From NCBI RefSeq assembly GCF_001717955.1, contig NZ_CP014168.1:3381501-3445500 (forward strand): a stretch of 64,000 bases of DNA, written 5' to 3'. Both the position numbers and the translations under genes were made by a program. Of the stretch, positions 18,835 through 29,268 are shown piece by piece; the first letter of the stretch is position 1, and each line of letters opens with the position of its first letter. Origin of the DNA: Sphingomonas panacis (GTDB lineage: Bacteria; Pseudomonadota; Alphaproteobacteria; Sphingomonadales; Sphingomonadaceae). A model generated the notes under the pieces. It had not been told where the DNA came from, did no database searches, and worked only from the letters and a program-made list of their open reading frames with translations.

Positions 18835-19062
18835 ATGGTCGCAGTTCTCGATTGCATGGTCTTCGCCGCGGCGTTCACGGCGGCTGTATGGGTTTTCGCT
18901 TTCACGCTCGTCCCGGCACTGCCGCGGATCGTCGCGCTGCTGCGCGGTGAAGTCGAGGTCGTGGCATCCGATCAGGTCTTCGTGGTCAGCGATCGTCGCG
19001 TGCGGGCTCGGGTGCAATCGGCGCAGCGGCTCCGGCCGGCATCGTTTCGCGAAGCCGCCTGA
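18835..19062 (+). CDS. small single-helix membrane protein, function unknown
   Basis: 75 residues with one strongly hydrophobic segment (about residues 8-32), followed by a basic C-terminal half (VSDRRVRARVQSAQR). AGGA lies about 9 bases before the ATG and a promoter-like sequence lies about 80 bases upstream. Its last 77 bases overlap the 3' end of pssA on the other strand, so it could be chance, but the start context and the helix argue for a real gene. Confidence 0.5.
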   Translation: MVAVLDCMVFAAAFTAAVWVFAFTLVPALPRIVALLRGEVEVVASDQVFVVSDRRVRARVQSAQRLRPASFREAA

Positions 19063-19798
19063 CACGCCGATACGCGTTGATGCTGAACGGCAGCGTGGCA
19101 AGATAGCACACGCACAAAGCCGACAGAGTGTGCCACGGCGCTGAAATCAGCGCGGCGCCGAGCAGCACGACGACGGCGATTGCCTCGAACCGGATGTGAT
19201 CGCGCAACTTGAGCGATCCCCAGCTGAAAGTCGCGACGCTGGACACCATCAGGATCGCCATCAACGCGACCCAGGGCAGCACGATCGCTGGTGACCGGAA
19301 CCACGGTTGCCCGGTCCAGAACCAGAGATACATCGGCAGCATCGCTAGCGCCGCACCGGCCGGCGCCGGCGCGCCGGTGAGGAAACCAGCCGATTTGTGC
19401 GGTTGGTCGCGCAAGTCGATCGCTGCATTGAAGCGCGCAAGCCGCAACGCACAAAATACCGCGAACACCATCGCGCACAGCCAGCCGACGCGCGGCGCAT
19501 CCTTTAGTGACCACAGGTAGAGGATCACCGCTGGCGATACCCCGAAGGAAATCGCGTCGGATAGCGAATCGAGTTCCGCACCGAACCGGCTTTCGCCGCG
19601 CACCAACCGCGCGACCGTGCCGTCGAGGCCGTCGAGCACGCTCGCGATCATGATCATCGTCACCGCCGCCTCCCAGTCGGACGAGATCGCATAGCGGATG
19701 CCGGTCAGCCCGAAGCACAGCGCCAAAGCGGTGACGGCGTTGGGTGCGACCGCACGCAGCGGCAGGCCGCGTCGTGAGCGGCGGAGCGGGCGACGCAT
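18986..19798 (-). CDS. pssA: CDP-diacylglycerol-serine O-phosphatidyltransferase
   Basis: Makes phosphatidylserine from CDP-diacylglycerol and serine. 270 residues, about eight membrane helices, with the CDP-alcohol phosphotransferase signature DGLDGTVARL followed by FGAELDSLSD (DGxxAR...GxxxDxxxD). It begins 27 bases after the psd stop, so psd-pssA is an operon for phosphatidylethanolamine synthesis, using CDP-diacylglycerol from CdsA. Confidence 0.93.
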   Translation of the reverse strand: MRRPLRRSRRGLPLRAVAPNAVTALALCFGLTGIRYAISSDWEAAVTMIMIASVLDGLDGTVARLVRGESRFGAELDSLSDAISFGVSPAVILYLWSLKDAPRVGWLCAMVFAVFCALRLARFNAAIDLRDQPHKSAGFLTGAPAPAGAALAMLPMYLWFWTGQPWFRSPAIVLPWVALMAILMVSSVATFSWGSLKLRDHIRFEAIAVVVLLGAALISAPWHTLSALCVCYLATLPFSINAYRRVRRLRETMPAGAAAPIAPEPARDDR

Positions 19799-19825
19799 TT
19801 TAACGAACTGCTCTGGCGGTTACGG

Positions 19826-20548
19826 TCACTGCGAAATCCCGGTCGCGACGATGCCGCCGACGCGGCCCAGCACGGTCTCGCCGGCGATGCTGCGCTGGCC
19901 GAGTGCGACCTGGCAGGCGCAATCCTCGGGCAGATACACATCGACACGGCTACCGAAGCGGATCAGGCCAATCCGCTGCCCCCGCGCGACCATGTCGCCG
20001 GTCTTGACGAACGGCACGATCCGGCGCGCGACCAGCCCGGCGATCTGGGTGAAACCGATGCGACGGCCGTCGCGATCCTCGACGACGATATGCTGGCGTT
20101 CGTTCTCCTCGCTCGCCTTGTCGAGATCGGCGTTCAGGAACTTGCCCGAGATATAGACGACCTGTCGGATCGTCCCTGCGATCGGCGTGCGATTGATGTG
20201 GACGTCGAACACCGACATAAAGATCGACACGCGCACCAGCGGCAATACGCCCAGTTCGCCCGCGATCTCGCGCGGCACGGGCACGCGCTCGATCATCGTG
20301 ATGAGGCCGTCGGCGGGTGCGACCACCAGCCCCTCGGCCTGTGGCGTCACGCGGATCGGGTCGCGGAAGAACAGGGCGACCCACCCGGTCACGGCGATCA
20401 TCGGCCAGGTCAGGATCGGCACCAAAAGCCACATCGCGAAGGTGATCGCTGCCGCGATCAGCACATATTTGCGCCCCTCGGGGTGCATGTCGGCGAAGCG
20501 CCATTTGACGGTGGAGGTGGTGATTTCGGGTTTTTCGAGAGACGGCAT
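19826..20548 (-). CDS. psd: phosphatidylserine decarboxylase
   Basis: Decarboxylates phosphatidylserine to phosphatidylethanolamine. 240 residues, the short proteobacterial type. One or two membrane helices near residues 25-60, the core VAPADGLIT and [13 protein letters not shown], and the self-cleavage site [11 protein letters not shown], where the Ser would become the pyruvoyl group. The ATG at 20548 (MPSLEKPE) is chosen; the open frame extends 12 codons further without support. Confidence 0.93.
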   Translation of the reverse strand: MPSLEKPEITTSTVKWRFADMHPEGRKYVLIAAAITFAMWLLVPILTWPMIAVTGWVALFFRDPIRVTPQAEGLVVAPADGLITMIERVPVPREIAGELGVLPLVRVSIFMSVFDVHINRTPIAGTIRQVVYISGKFLNADLDKASEENERQHIVVEDRDGRRIGFTQIAGLVARRIVPFVKTGDMVARGQRIGLIRFGSRVDVYLPEDCACQVALGQRSIAGETVLGRVGGIVATGISQ

Positions 20549-20609
20549 GGCCGCAGACCTACGCCGCCGCGCCGGCCAACACAATCACCGCCGCATCATC
20601 CGGCGGTGG

Positions 20610-20638
20610 TTGATCCGGCGCGGGCTTGCTCCTAGACG
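20610..20638 (+). promoter_or_regulatory. likely icd promoter
   Basis: TTGATC (20610-20615) and TAGACG (20633-20638) with a 17-base spacer lie 35 bases upstream of the icd ATG, in the divergent gap with psd. Confidence 0.45.
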
Positions 20639-20672
20639 CTTGCCCAAACTCCTCCTGCACAAGAGAGACAAA

Positions 20673-21899
20673 ATGGCGAAGATCAAGGTGAAGACGCCCG
20701 TCGTGGAGATCGACGGCGACGAGATGACGCGGATCATCTGGCAGTGGATTCGCGAGCGACTCATCCTCCCCTATCTCGACATCGATCTCGAATATTACGA
20801 CCTCGGCGTGCAGAAGCGCGACGAGACCAACGACCAGATCACCATCGACAGCGCCAAGGCGATCCAGAAATACGGCGTCGGCGTGAAGTGCGCGACGATC
20901 ACCCCCGATGAGGCGCGGGTCGAGGAATTCGGCCTCAAGCAGATGTGGAAGTCGCCCAACGGCACGATCCGCAACATCCTTGGCGGCACGATCTTCCGCG
21001 AGCCGATCGTGATCTCGAACGTGCCGCGGCTGATTCCGGGTTGGACCAAGCCGATCGTCGTCGGCCGTCACGCTTTCGGCGATCAGTATCGCGCGACCGA
21101 TTTCCTCGTTCCCGGCCCCGGCAAGCTGCGTCTCGTGTTTGACGGCGCCGACGGCACCAAGATCGACCGCGAAGTGTTTGATTTCCCGTCGCCGGGCGTC
21201 GCGCTGGCGATGTACAATCTCGACGATTCGATCCGCGATTTCGCGCGCGCCTCGATGCACTATGGCCTGAACCTCAAGTGGCCGGTGTACCTGTCGACCA
21301 AGAACACCATCCTCAAGGCCTATGACGGCCGCTTCAAGGATCTGTTCGCCGAGGTTTTCGAGAACGAGTTCAAGGACCAGTTCAAGGAAGCCGGCATCAC
21401 CTACGAGCATCGCCTGATCGACGACATGGTCGCATCGGCGCTCAAGTGGAACGGCGAGTTCGTGTGGGCCTGCAAGAACTATGATGGCGACGTGCAGTCG
21501 GATCAGGTCGCGCAAGGGTTCGGTTCGCTCGGCCTGATGACCTCGGTGCTGCTGACGCCGGACGGCAAGACCGTCGAGGCTGAAGCCGCGCACGGCACCG
21601 TCACGCGCCACTTCCGCATGCACGAACAGGGCAAGGCGACCTCGACCAACCCGATCGCATCGATCTTCGCGTGGACCCGCGGCCTGATCTATCGCGGCAA
21701 GTTCGACGGCACCCCCGAGGTGACCAAGTTCGCGGAGACGCTCGAGAAGGTCTGCATCGAGACCGTCGAGAGTGGCAAGATGACCAAGGATCTCGCGCTG
21801 CTGATCGGCCCGAACCAGGCGTGGATGACGACCGAGCAGTTCTTCGAGGCAGTGCGCGTCAATCTCGAAGCCAAGATGGGCGACGTTCTCGCCGCGTGA
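20673..21899 (+). CDS. icd: NADP-dependent isocitrate dehydrogenase
   Basis: TCA-cycle enzyme forming 2-oxoglutarate and NADPH. 408 residues of the eukaryote-like homodimeric type usual in alphaproteobacteria: starts [20 protein letters not shown], with [19 protein letters not shown] for isocitrate binding, RLIDDMVA and [12 protein letters not shown]. Starts at 20673 because family members begin here; the longer open frame upstream lies antisense to psd. Faces away from psd. Confidence 0.97.
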   Translation: MAKIKVKTPVVEIDGDEMTRIIWQWIRERLILPYLDIDLEYYDLGVQKRDETNDQITIDSAKAIQKYGVGVKCATITPDEARVEEFGLKQMWKSPNGTIRNILGGTIFREPIVISNVPRLIPGWTKPIVVGRHAFGDQYRATDFLVPGPGKLRLVFDGADGTKIDREVFDFPSPGVALAMYNLDDSIRDFARASMHYGLNLKWPVYLSTKNTILKAYDGRFKDLFAEVFENEFKDQFKEAGITYEHRLIDDMVASALKWNGEFVWACKNYDGDVQSDQVAQGFGSLGLMTSVLLTPDGKTVEAEAAHGTVTRHFRMHEQGKATSTNPIASIFAWTRGLIYRGKFDGTPEVTKFAETLEKVCIETVESGKMTKDLALLIGPNQAWMTTEQFFEAVRVNLEAKMGDVLAA

Positions 21900-21909
21900 G
21901 TCTGGATGT

Positions 21910-21938
21910 GACCGCTCGCTCGCCATGAGCGAGCGGTC
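21910..21938 (+). terminator. hairpin downstream of icd, possible terminator
   Basis: A perfect 12-bp stem (21910-21921 with 21927-21938) and 5-base loop lie 10 bases after the icd stop. No T-run follows, so it may be a 3'-end stabilising hairpin or weak terminator. Confidence 0.5.
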
Positions 21939-22014
21939 AGCCACATTCGCGACCTGACAATATTGTCATGTCGGCCACAGTCACCGGCTGACAAACCCCC
22001 GCTTCTCTGGCTAG

Positions 22015-23796
22015 ATGCCGATCATGGCATTGGCGCTCGACAATAACGGACTGAGCGATACGCTCGTCATCCTCGGGGCGGCGGGCCTCGTGATTCCCAC
22101 CTTCGCGCGATTCCGGATCAGTCCGGTGATCGGGTTCATCCTGGTCGGCGTGCTGGTCGGGCCGGCTGGCCTCGGTTCGTTGGTGGGGAGCTACCCGTGG
22201 CTCTACTACATCACCATCTCCGACGCGCATTCGATCGAGCCATTCGCCGAGTTCGGCATCATCCTGCTGCTTTTCTCGATCGGGTTGGAGCTGTCGTTCA
22301 AGCGGCTCTGGGCGATGCGCGCGCAAGTGTTCGGCACGGGCGCCGCCGAACTGATCGGCTCGGGCCTCATCATCGGAGTCGCGCTGCATCTTCTCGGACA
22401 GGAATGGCCGGGCGCGATCGGCCTCGGTTTCGCGCTGACGCTATCCTCCACCGCCTTGGTCCTGCCGATCGCTGGCACGACCAGCGCGGTCGGTCGCTCG
22501 GCGTTCGCGATGCTGCTGTTCGAGGATCTCGCGCTGGTGCCGATCATCTTCGTGCTCGCTGCCTTCTCGCCCAACGCGACCGGTGGCGACTGGGCGTTCG
22601 TGGGGGTCCTCGGACGCGGACTGATAACCGTGGTCGTCATGTACCTGGGCGGCCGGTTCATCCTGCCGCGGCTGTTCGCCCAGGCGGCGCGCACCAAAAG
22701 CCCCGAACTGTTCCTCGCCGCGTCCCTGCTGATCGTGATCGCGGCGAGCCTCGCCACCGCGGCGGCTGGGCTGTCGCCGATCGTCGGCGCGCTGCTCGCC
22801 GGTCTGCTGATCGCCGAGACCGATTATCACAGTGAGGTCGAAGTGATGACCGCGCCGTTCAAGGGCCTCGCGCTCGGCGTGTTCCTGCTCACCGTCGGCA
22901 TGAGCCTCGATCTGCGCCAGATCGCCGACAATTGGAGCGCGTTGCTGCTCGGCATCCTCGGCGTGATCGTCGTCAAGACCGTGGTGACGTTCGCGTTGCT
23001 CAAGCTCGGCGGGGTCAAATCGGGCATCGCCGCTGAAACCGGCGTGCTGATGTCGAGTCCGTCGGAGACGACGTTGATCGTGCTCGGCACAGCCGCGCAG
23101 GCAGCGCTGATCGCGCCCTCCACCGCCGCTTACTGGCAGACCGTAACGGCGATCGGTCTCACGATCACGCCGCTGCTCGCCTGGGCGGGGCGGCGCGTGG
23201 CGGCGCGGATCGAACGGCGCGGTGGTGGCGACGATACGCTCGACCTGAGAATCCCGAACGACGGGCCGGGCACGGTCATCATCGGCTTCGGGCGGGTCGG
23301 ACGGATGGTGGCGGACATGCTCGCGACGCACAACCAGCCCTATGTCGCGGTCGAGGCCGATATCGATACGGTAACGGCGGCGCGGCGAGACGGCTATCCG
23401 CTGATCTTCGGTGACGTGTCGCGACCCGAACTGGTCGATCGGCTCAATCTCGGGCGGGCGAAGGCGCTGATCCTGACGATGGATGATCCGGTGCTGACGG
23501 TACAGGTGACGCGGCGGGTGCGCGGTTGGGTGCCCAATCTCACGATCATCGCCCGTGCGCGCGATGTCGACCATGCCGCCGAACTGTACCGCGCCGGCGT
23601 GACCGATGCGGTGCCCGAGACGCTGGAAAGCTCACTGCAACTCTCCGAAGCGGTGCTGACCGATCTCGGCGTTGCCGTCGGCCCGGTGATCGCCTCTATC
23701 CACGAAAAGCGCGACGAACTGCGGCAGGGGATCAAGCAGGCCGCGGATCTGGAGCGGACACCGCGGATCAGACGGGTGCGCGTGAACGAGGGGTGA
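22015..23796 (+). CDS. CPA2-family cation:proton antiporter with TrkA-N domain (KefB-like)
   Basis: 593 residues. About 12 membrane helices in residues 10-395 form the Na+/H+ or K+/H+ exchanger core, with FGIILLLFSIGLELSF and the TSAVGRSAFAMLLFEDLALVP region. Residues about 415-535 are a Rossmann NAD-binding TrkA-N domain (GTVIIGFGRVGRMVADML), which usually gates potassium efflux. Substrate ion is not decided by sequence. Start may be the first ATG or the one three codons later (MALALDN). Confidence 0.88.
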   Translation: MPIMALALDNNGLSDTLVILGAAGLVIPTFARFRISPVIGFILVGVLVGPAGLGSLVGSYPWLYYITISDAHSIEPFAEFGIILLLFSIGLELSFKRLWAMRAQVFGTGAAELIGSGLIIGVALHLLGQEWPGAIGLGFALTLSSTALVLPIAGTTSAVGRSAFAMLLFEDLALVPIIFVLAAFSPNATGGDWAFVGVLGRGLITVVVMYLGGRFILPRLFAQAARTKSPELFLAASLLIVIAASLATAAAGLSPIVGALLAGLLIAETDYHSEVEVMTAPFKGLALGVFLLTVGMSLDLRQIADNWSALLLGILGVIVVKTVVTFALLKLGGVKSGIAAETGVLMSSPSETTLIVLGTAAQAALIAPSTAAYWQTVTAIGLTITPLLAWAGRRVAARIERRGGGDDTLDLRIPNDGPGTVIIGFGRVGRMVADMLATHNQPYVAVEADIDTVTAARRDGYPLIFGDVSRPELVDRLNLGRAKALILTMDDPVLTVQVTRRVRGWVPNLTIIARARDVDHAAELYRAGVTDAVPETLESSLQLSEAVLTDLGVAVGPVIASIHEKRDELRQGIKQAADLERTPRIRRVRVNEG

Positions 23797-23815
23797 TCCC
23801 CTCGCCCATCTCGCA

Positions 23816-24481
23816 TCAGCCGATCCGCATCGACAACTCGACGTCGCTGCCGAACGGCACTGAGAGGTAGCCGCCATCATCGGCACGAACCCGCGCCAGA
23901 TAGTCCGGGCACATATCGGCATTGTCGGCGATGAGCAGCGCACCGGGGCGTAGCCGGCTTTCGAGCAGATCGAGGATGTCGCCATACAGCGCCTTGGCGC
24001 CGTCGAGCAGCACGAGATCGATCGTCTCAGGCAGATCCGACGCAAGCGTGTCGAGCGCATCGCCGGCGCGCAAGTCGACCAGATCGAGCACACCGCCAGC
24101 GTCGAGATTCTCGGTCGCGCGCGCGATCTTGGCCGGCTCGAACTCGGTGGTGATGAGCCGCCCGCCGGCATTGTCGCGCAGCGCCGCCGCGAGATGGAGC
24201 GTGGAGATGCCGAACGAGGTGCCGAACTCGACGATCGCCTTGGCGCCGAGCGCACGGGCGAGCATGTAGAGTAGCACCCCGGTTTCGCGCGATACGGCGA
24301 GCGGCGAATCCTTCATGTAACTGTACAGGTCGATATAGTCGGTCTTGCTGCGAAGCATCGCCGCGCGCTGCGCGGTCGAGAGGTCAGCGAGCGCTGGCGG
24401 AAGCACGCCCTCGCTACGGTCGGTCTCCGCGAACAACGCGGCGAGCAGCGGCGCGATCGGGGCGGTGGTCAAGGTGGTCAC
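23816..24481 (-). CDS. class I SAM-dependent O-methyltransferase
   Basis: 221 residues of the COG4122-like O-methyltransferase family: SAM motif IVEFGTSFGISTLHLAAAL, acidic loop ITTEFEPAKI, and VLLDGAKALYGD. An unusual point is Phe after VE where Gly-rich loops normally have IGT; the fold still reads clearly. GTG start with GGAG seven bases upstream. Divergent from a TetR gene that may control it. Substrate unknown. Confidence 0.85.
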   Translation of the reverse strand: MTTLTTAPIAPLLAALFAETDRSEGVLPPALADLSTAQRAAMLRSKTDYIDLYSYMKDSPLAVSRETGVLLYMLARALGAKAIVEFGTSFGISTLHLAAALRDNAGGRLITTEFEPAKIARATENLDAGGVLDLVDLRAGDALDTLASDLPETIDLVLLDGAKALYGDILDLLESRLRPGALLIADNADMCPDYLARVRADDGGYLSVPFGSDVELSMRIG

Positions 24482-24491
24482 TGGCAGTCTC

Positions 24492-24528
24492 CGTGAGGGG
24501 AACGGCGCGCGGTATTGCGCGCCTCACG
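24492..24528. promoter_or_regulatory. nested palindromes between O-methyltransferase and TetR genes
   Basis: GGCGCGC (24504-24510) and GCGCGCC (24517-24523) form a perfect repeat with a 6-base spacer. An outer pair, CGTGAGG (24492-24498) and CCTCACG (24522-24528), surrounds it. The position between divergent genes suggests an operator for the TetR protein. Confidence 0.4.
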
Positions 24529-24577
24529 AAAATACGAGTAATCCGTCGCATTCCCTATTCGCATCCTGGAAGGCGCG

Positions 24578-25210
24578 ATGACCGAGCACGAGAAACCCAG
24601 GATTTCCGCGCGAAAAGCCCCGCGACAGGCGCGATCGGCGCAGTTGGTCGCGGACATTCTCGAAGCTGCCGCTCGCGTTCTGGCGGAGGACGGTGCGCAC
24701 CGCTTCACCACTGCAAGAGTCGCGGAGCGGGCCGGCGTCAGCATCGGTTCGCTCTATCAATATTTTCCCAACAAGGCGGCGATCCTGTTCCGGTTGCAGA
24801 GCGACGAATGGTCAGAGACCGGCGCTTTGATGCGTGGCATTCTCGAGGATCGTTCGGCGCCGCCGCGCGACCGGCTCCGTCGGCTGGTTCACGCCTTCGT
24901 GCGATCCGAATGCGAGGAGGCCGAGATGCGGATCGCGCTCGCCGACGCCGCGCCATATTATCGTGACGCGCCCGAAGCGGCGGTGCCGCGGGTGCGCGGG
25001 AGCGCGATCCTGCGCGCCTTCATGGTCGAGGCGCTGCCCGGCTGCGGCGAGGATACGCGCGAGATCGCGGGCAATCTGGTGATGATGACACTCGCCGATG
25101 TCGGCAAGCGCCTCTCCGAAGATACCGCGCTGGCCGCCCAGGTTGAGGCCTATTCGGATTCGCTCGCGGATATGTTCGAGACCTATCTGGAGCGGCTGAA
25201 CCGAGGCTGA
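24578..25210 (+). CDS. TetR/AcrR family transcriptional regulator
   Basis: 210 residues. The N-terminal helix-turn-helix is typical: RFTTARVAERAGVSIGSLYQ and YFPNKAAIL. The C-terminal ligand domain is not assigned. GGAAGG precedes the ATG. Divergent from the O-methyltransferase, with palindromes between. The ligand is unknown. Confidence 0.92.
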   Translation: MTEHEKPRISARKAPRQARSAQLVADILEAAARVLAEDGAHRFTTARVAERAGVSIGSLYQYFPNKAAILFRLQSDEWSETGALMRGILEDRSAPPRDRLRRLVHAFVRSECEEAEMRIALADAAPYYRDAPEAAVPRVRGSAILRAFMVEALPGCGEDTREIAGNLVMMTLADVGKRLSEDTALAAQVEAYSDSLADMFETYLERLNRG

Positions 25211-25216
25211 TTGAGG

Positions 25217-27052
25217 CTATTTCCGCCCGAACAGCTTCTCGATGTCGCCATGCGCGAGCTTGATCCAGGTCGGACGACCGTGGTTGCACTGGCCCGAATG
25301 CGGCGTCACCTCCATTTCGCGAAGCAATGCGTTCATCTCGGCAACCGACAGCACGCGGCCGGCGCGCACCGAGCCGTGGCACGCCATCGTCGCCGCGACA
25401 TGATCGAGCCGTTCCTTGAGGCTCAGCGCCTCGTCGAACGCGGCGAGTTCGTCGGCGATGTCAGTGACGAGGCCAACGACATCGCCCTGCCCGAGCAGCG
25501 CCGGTACGCCGCGCACCAGCATCGCGCGCGGGCCGAAGCGATCGAGATCGAGGCCGAATTCGGCGAGCTCGGCGGCGCGAGCTTCGAGCCGGTCGCAGGC
25601 GGGTTCGTCGAGTTCAACCACTTCGGCGAGCAGCAGCGCCTGCGACGCGACCCCACCGCCCGCCATTGCCTTGCGCATGCGCTCGAGCACCAGTCGCTCG
25701 TGCGCGGCGTGCTGGTCGACTAGCACCAGCCCGTCCTCGGCCTCGGCAACGATATAGGTACGTGCGACCTGCCCACGCGCGACGCCGAGCGGATAGCGTT
25801 CGGTTTGCGGGGGGGGCTGGTAGGCGGGCTCGGCGCGGGCCTGCGGTGGCGGGGCGGCGAACGATGGGCGGCGGTCGTAGACGGCGTGCGATACGGGCAA
25901 CGCCGCTTCGTACCGCCCCTCTCCCCGGCCCGCATCGTCGCCCTCGAGTCTTTCCGGGGGAAAGACTTGCGGCGATGCGCCCCATAAATGGGGTGCGGGA
26001 GAAGGTGGCGCGATGATCTCGGATTTCCACAGCTCCAGCGCTGCCGCATCGGGCCGCTGCACGCTGCGGTGGCCGGCTTCGTCGAGCGCGCGGCGTAGGC
26101 CGCTGACGATCAGGCCGCGCACCAGCGCGGGTTCGCGGAAGCGCACCTCGGTCTTGGCGGGGTGCACATTCACATCGACGAGATCGCCCGGCACCTGGAG
26201 GAACAGGGCCACCACCGCATGGCGGTCGCGGGCGAGCAGCTCGGCATACGCGCCGCGCACCGCGCCGGTCAGCAGTCGGTCCTTCACCGGGCGGCCATTG
26301 ACGAACAGATATTGATGGTCGGCGATGCCACGGTTGAAGGTCGGCAGCCCGGCGATCCCGCCGAGCACGATGCCCTCGCGTTCCAGATCGACACCGATGC
26401 CGTTCTCGATCAGCCCGCGATCGGTGAGCGCGGCCACGCGGTCCGGCAAGGTCTCGCCAGCGGCGACGGTCAGCACGCGACGCCCGTCATGCTCAACGTT
26501 GAACGCGATGTCGGGCCGGGCCATCGCGAGCCGCTTCACCACGTCCAGGCTGGCGGCATATTCCGACCGCGCCGAACGCAGGAACTTGCGCCGCGCCGGT
26601 ACGCGCTCGAACAAAGCCTCAACGCGAACGCGCGTGCCGGGGGGAATCGCCGCCGGCCCCTCACCCGTCACCACGCCGTTATCGACGATTCGCGACCAGC
26701 CTTCCGCGCCGGGCACCCTGCTTTCGAGCGAAAGCCGCGCGACGCTCGCAATTGAGGGCAACGCCTCGCCGCGAAAACCCAACGTCGCAACGGCTTCGAT
26801 AGCCTCGTCCGGCAGCTTCGAGGTCGCATGTCGCTCAAGCGCGAGCGCCATGTCGGCGTGCGTCATGCCGCAGCCATCGTCGGTAACTTCGACGAGGTCT
26901 GTACCGCCTGCGACGAGCCGAATGGAAATACGCGATGCATCGGCATCTATCGCGTTTTCGACCAGCTCCTTGAGCGCGCTGGCAGGGCGTTCGACAACCT
27001 CCCCGGCAGCGATTCGATTGACCAGATGTTCAGGTAAGCGCCGTATTGACAT
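25217..27052 (-). CDS. mutL: DNA mismatch repair protein MutL
   Basis: 611 residues. N-terminal GHKL ATPase with ENAIDADA, DDGCGM and GFRGEALPSIASV; a Pro/Gln-rich linker around residues 360-420; C-terminal dimerisation and endonuclease domain with DQHAAHERLVLERM (the DQHA(x)2E(x)4E metal motif), ACHGSVRAG and QCNHGRPTW. The presence of the endonuclease motif means MutL can nick DNA itself, as expected in a MutH-less bacterium. Convergent with the TetR gene (6 bp gap), divergent from mreB. Confidence 0.96.
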   Translation of the reverse strand: MSIRRLPEHLVNRIAAGEVVERPASALKELVENAIDADASRISIRLVAGGTDLVEVTDDGCGMTHADMALALERHATSKLPDEAIEAVATLGFRGEALPSIASVARLSLESRVPGAEGWSRIVDNGVVTGEGPAAIPPGTRVRVEALFERVPARRKFLRSARSEYAASLDVVKRLAMARPDIAFNVEHDGRRVLTVAAGETLPDRVAALTDRGLIENGIGVDLEREGIVLGGIAGLPTFNRGIADHQYLFVNGRPVKDRLLTGAVRGAYAELLARDRHAVVALFLQVPGDLVDVNVHPAKTEVRFREPALVRGLIVSGLRRALDEAGHRSVQRPDAAALELWKSEIIAPPSPAPHLWGASPQVFPPERLEGDDAGRGEGRYEAALPVSHAVYDRRPSFAAPPPQARAEPAYQPPPQTERYPLGVARGQVARTYIVAEAEDGLVLVDQHAAHERLVLERMRKAMAGGGVASQALLLAEVVELDEPACDRLEARAAELAEFGLDLDRFGPRAMLVRGVPALLGQGDVVGLVTDIADELAAFDEALSLKERLDHVAATMACHGSVRAGRVLSVAEMNALLREMEVTPHSGQCNHGRPTWIKLAHGDIEKLFGRK

Positions 27053-27184
27053 GAGTCATGCTCTAGCCCAAGCGCAGCCATCCCGCGACCCGCATTCATC
27101 TCACGCGATCAGGGCGATAGCTCTGGCGCACCGGCCATGAAGACGACGCTGGGAGTTGTGCGAATTGCCGCGACCTTGCTCTAG

Positions 27185-28255
<1,071 letters not shown>

Positions 28256-28266
28256 CGATTTTCGGA

Positions 28267-28295
28267 TAGCGGTGTCGCTACGTGCGATACCGCTA
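28267..28295 (+). other. hairpin between mreB and mreC
   Basis: A 12-bp inverted repeat with one G-U wobble (28267-28278 with 28284-28295) and 5-base loop, 12 bases after the mreB stop. Without a T-run it is better read as an attenuating or mRNA-processing hairpin that could set the high MreB to MreC ratio. Confidence 0.45.
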
Positions 28296-28368
28296 CCCAA
28301 GATCACCGGCCCTGTGTACGGGGCGTCAGGCTTCCAATTGCCCCGGGCGGGCTTCGAACGAGGGATTG

Positions 28369-29268
28369 ATGGCGCCGTCGAATAACCGGCGTCCGGGGTT
28401 TTCGCGCCGGGCGCAATATGGCGTTTTCGCAACCTATGTGTTCGCTGTGGCGGGTGCGCTGGTCGGCGCGATCCTGCTTGCTTTGTCCTATTTCGATCCG
28501 AACACGTTCGGCGCGGCGCGCACCGCGATCGCGGAAGTGAGCGCGCCCGTGTCTTCGGCGTTCGCCTTCGTCGGCCGCTCGGTCGGCTCGGTGCCGGACG
28601 GCTTGGGCAGCTATATCGCGGTCCATGACCAGAATGCCGCCCTGCGCAAGCAGATCGCCGATGAACGCGCGATCACGATGCGGGCACGGGCGATCAACTA
28701 TGAAAATCGCCGTCTGAAGGGGCTGCTCGCGCTACGTGAGCGGGTTGGCGTACCGGTCACGACCGCGCGGTTGGTGAGTTCCTCGCCAGCAAGCACGCGG
28801 CGTTTCGCGACGCTCAATGCCGGTGCCTGGCAGGGCGTAGAACATGGTCAGCCCGTGCTCGGCCCAGAAGGATTGATCGGCCAGGTGCTCGAATCCGGCC
28901 CGAACACCGCGCGCGTGCTGCTGCTGACCGATCCCGAAAGCTCGATACCGGTGCGGCGCACCCGCGACGGCTTGCCCGCACTCGCGCAGGGGCGCGGCGA
29001 CGGTCTGGTCGATATCCGCTCGGTCAGCAACGCCGCGGCCACCTTCTCGCCGGGTGAAGTCTTTGTCACCTCCGGCGCCGGCGGGGTCTATCCCCCCAAC
29101 ATTCCGGTGGCGCGGGTGCTGCGCCACGGCCGTGACATCGTGGTCGCCGAAGCTGCGGCGCGGCCGAGCACGCTCGATTTCGCGCTGGTCCAGCGTGCCT
29201 ATCTACCGCCCCCCGCGCCAGCCCCGACCCCAACGCCGACGCCGACCCCCAAGGTGAAGAAGCCGTGA
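28369..29268 (+). CDS. mreC: rod shape-determining protein MreC
   Basis: Periplasmic scaffold of the elongasome, 299 residues. One membrane helix at about residues 18-42, a short coiled coil (DQNAALRKQIADERAITM), then the beta-sheet domains with VLGPEGLIGQVLESG and SVSNAAATFSPGEVFVTSG. Ends in a Pro/Thr repeat tail (PAPTPTPTPTPK). GAGGG before the ATG at 28369 decides the start. Its stop overlaps mreD as GTGA. Confidence 0.94.
   Translation: MAPSNNRRPGFSRRAQYGVFATYVFAVAGALVGAILLALSYFDPNTFGAARTAIAEVSAPVSSAFAFVGRSVGSVPDGLGSYIAVHDQNAALRKQIADERAITMRARAINYENRRLKGLLALRERVGVPVTTARLVSSSPASTRRFATLNAGAWQGVEHGQPVLGPEGLIGQVLESGPNTARVLLLTDPESSIPVRRTRDGLPALAQGRGDGLVDIRSVSNAAATFSPGEVFVTSGAGGVYPPNIPVARVLRHGRDIVVAEAAARPSTLDFALVQRAYLPPPAPAPTPTPTPTPKVKKP

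Noticed and set aside
20559..21944. A 461-codon minus-strand open frame opposite icd
   Set aside because: Shadow of icd; low-complexity Asp/Arg/His/Leu composition typical of reverse-strand reading.
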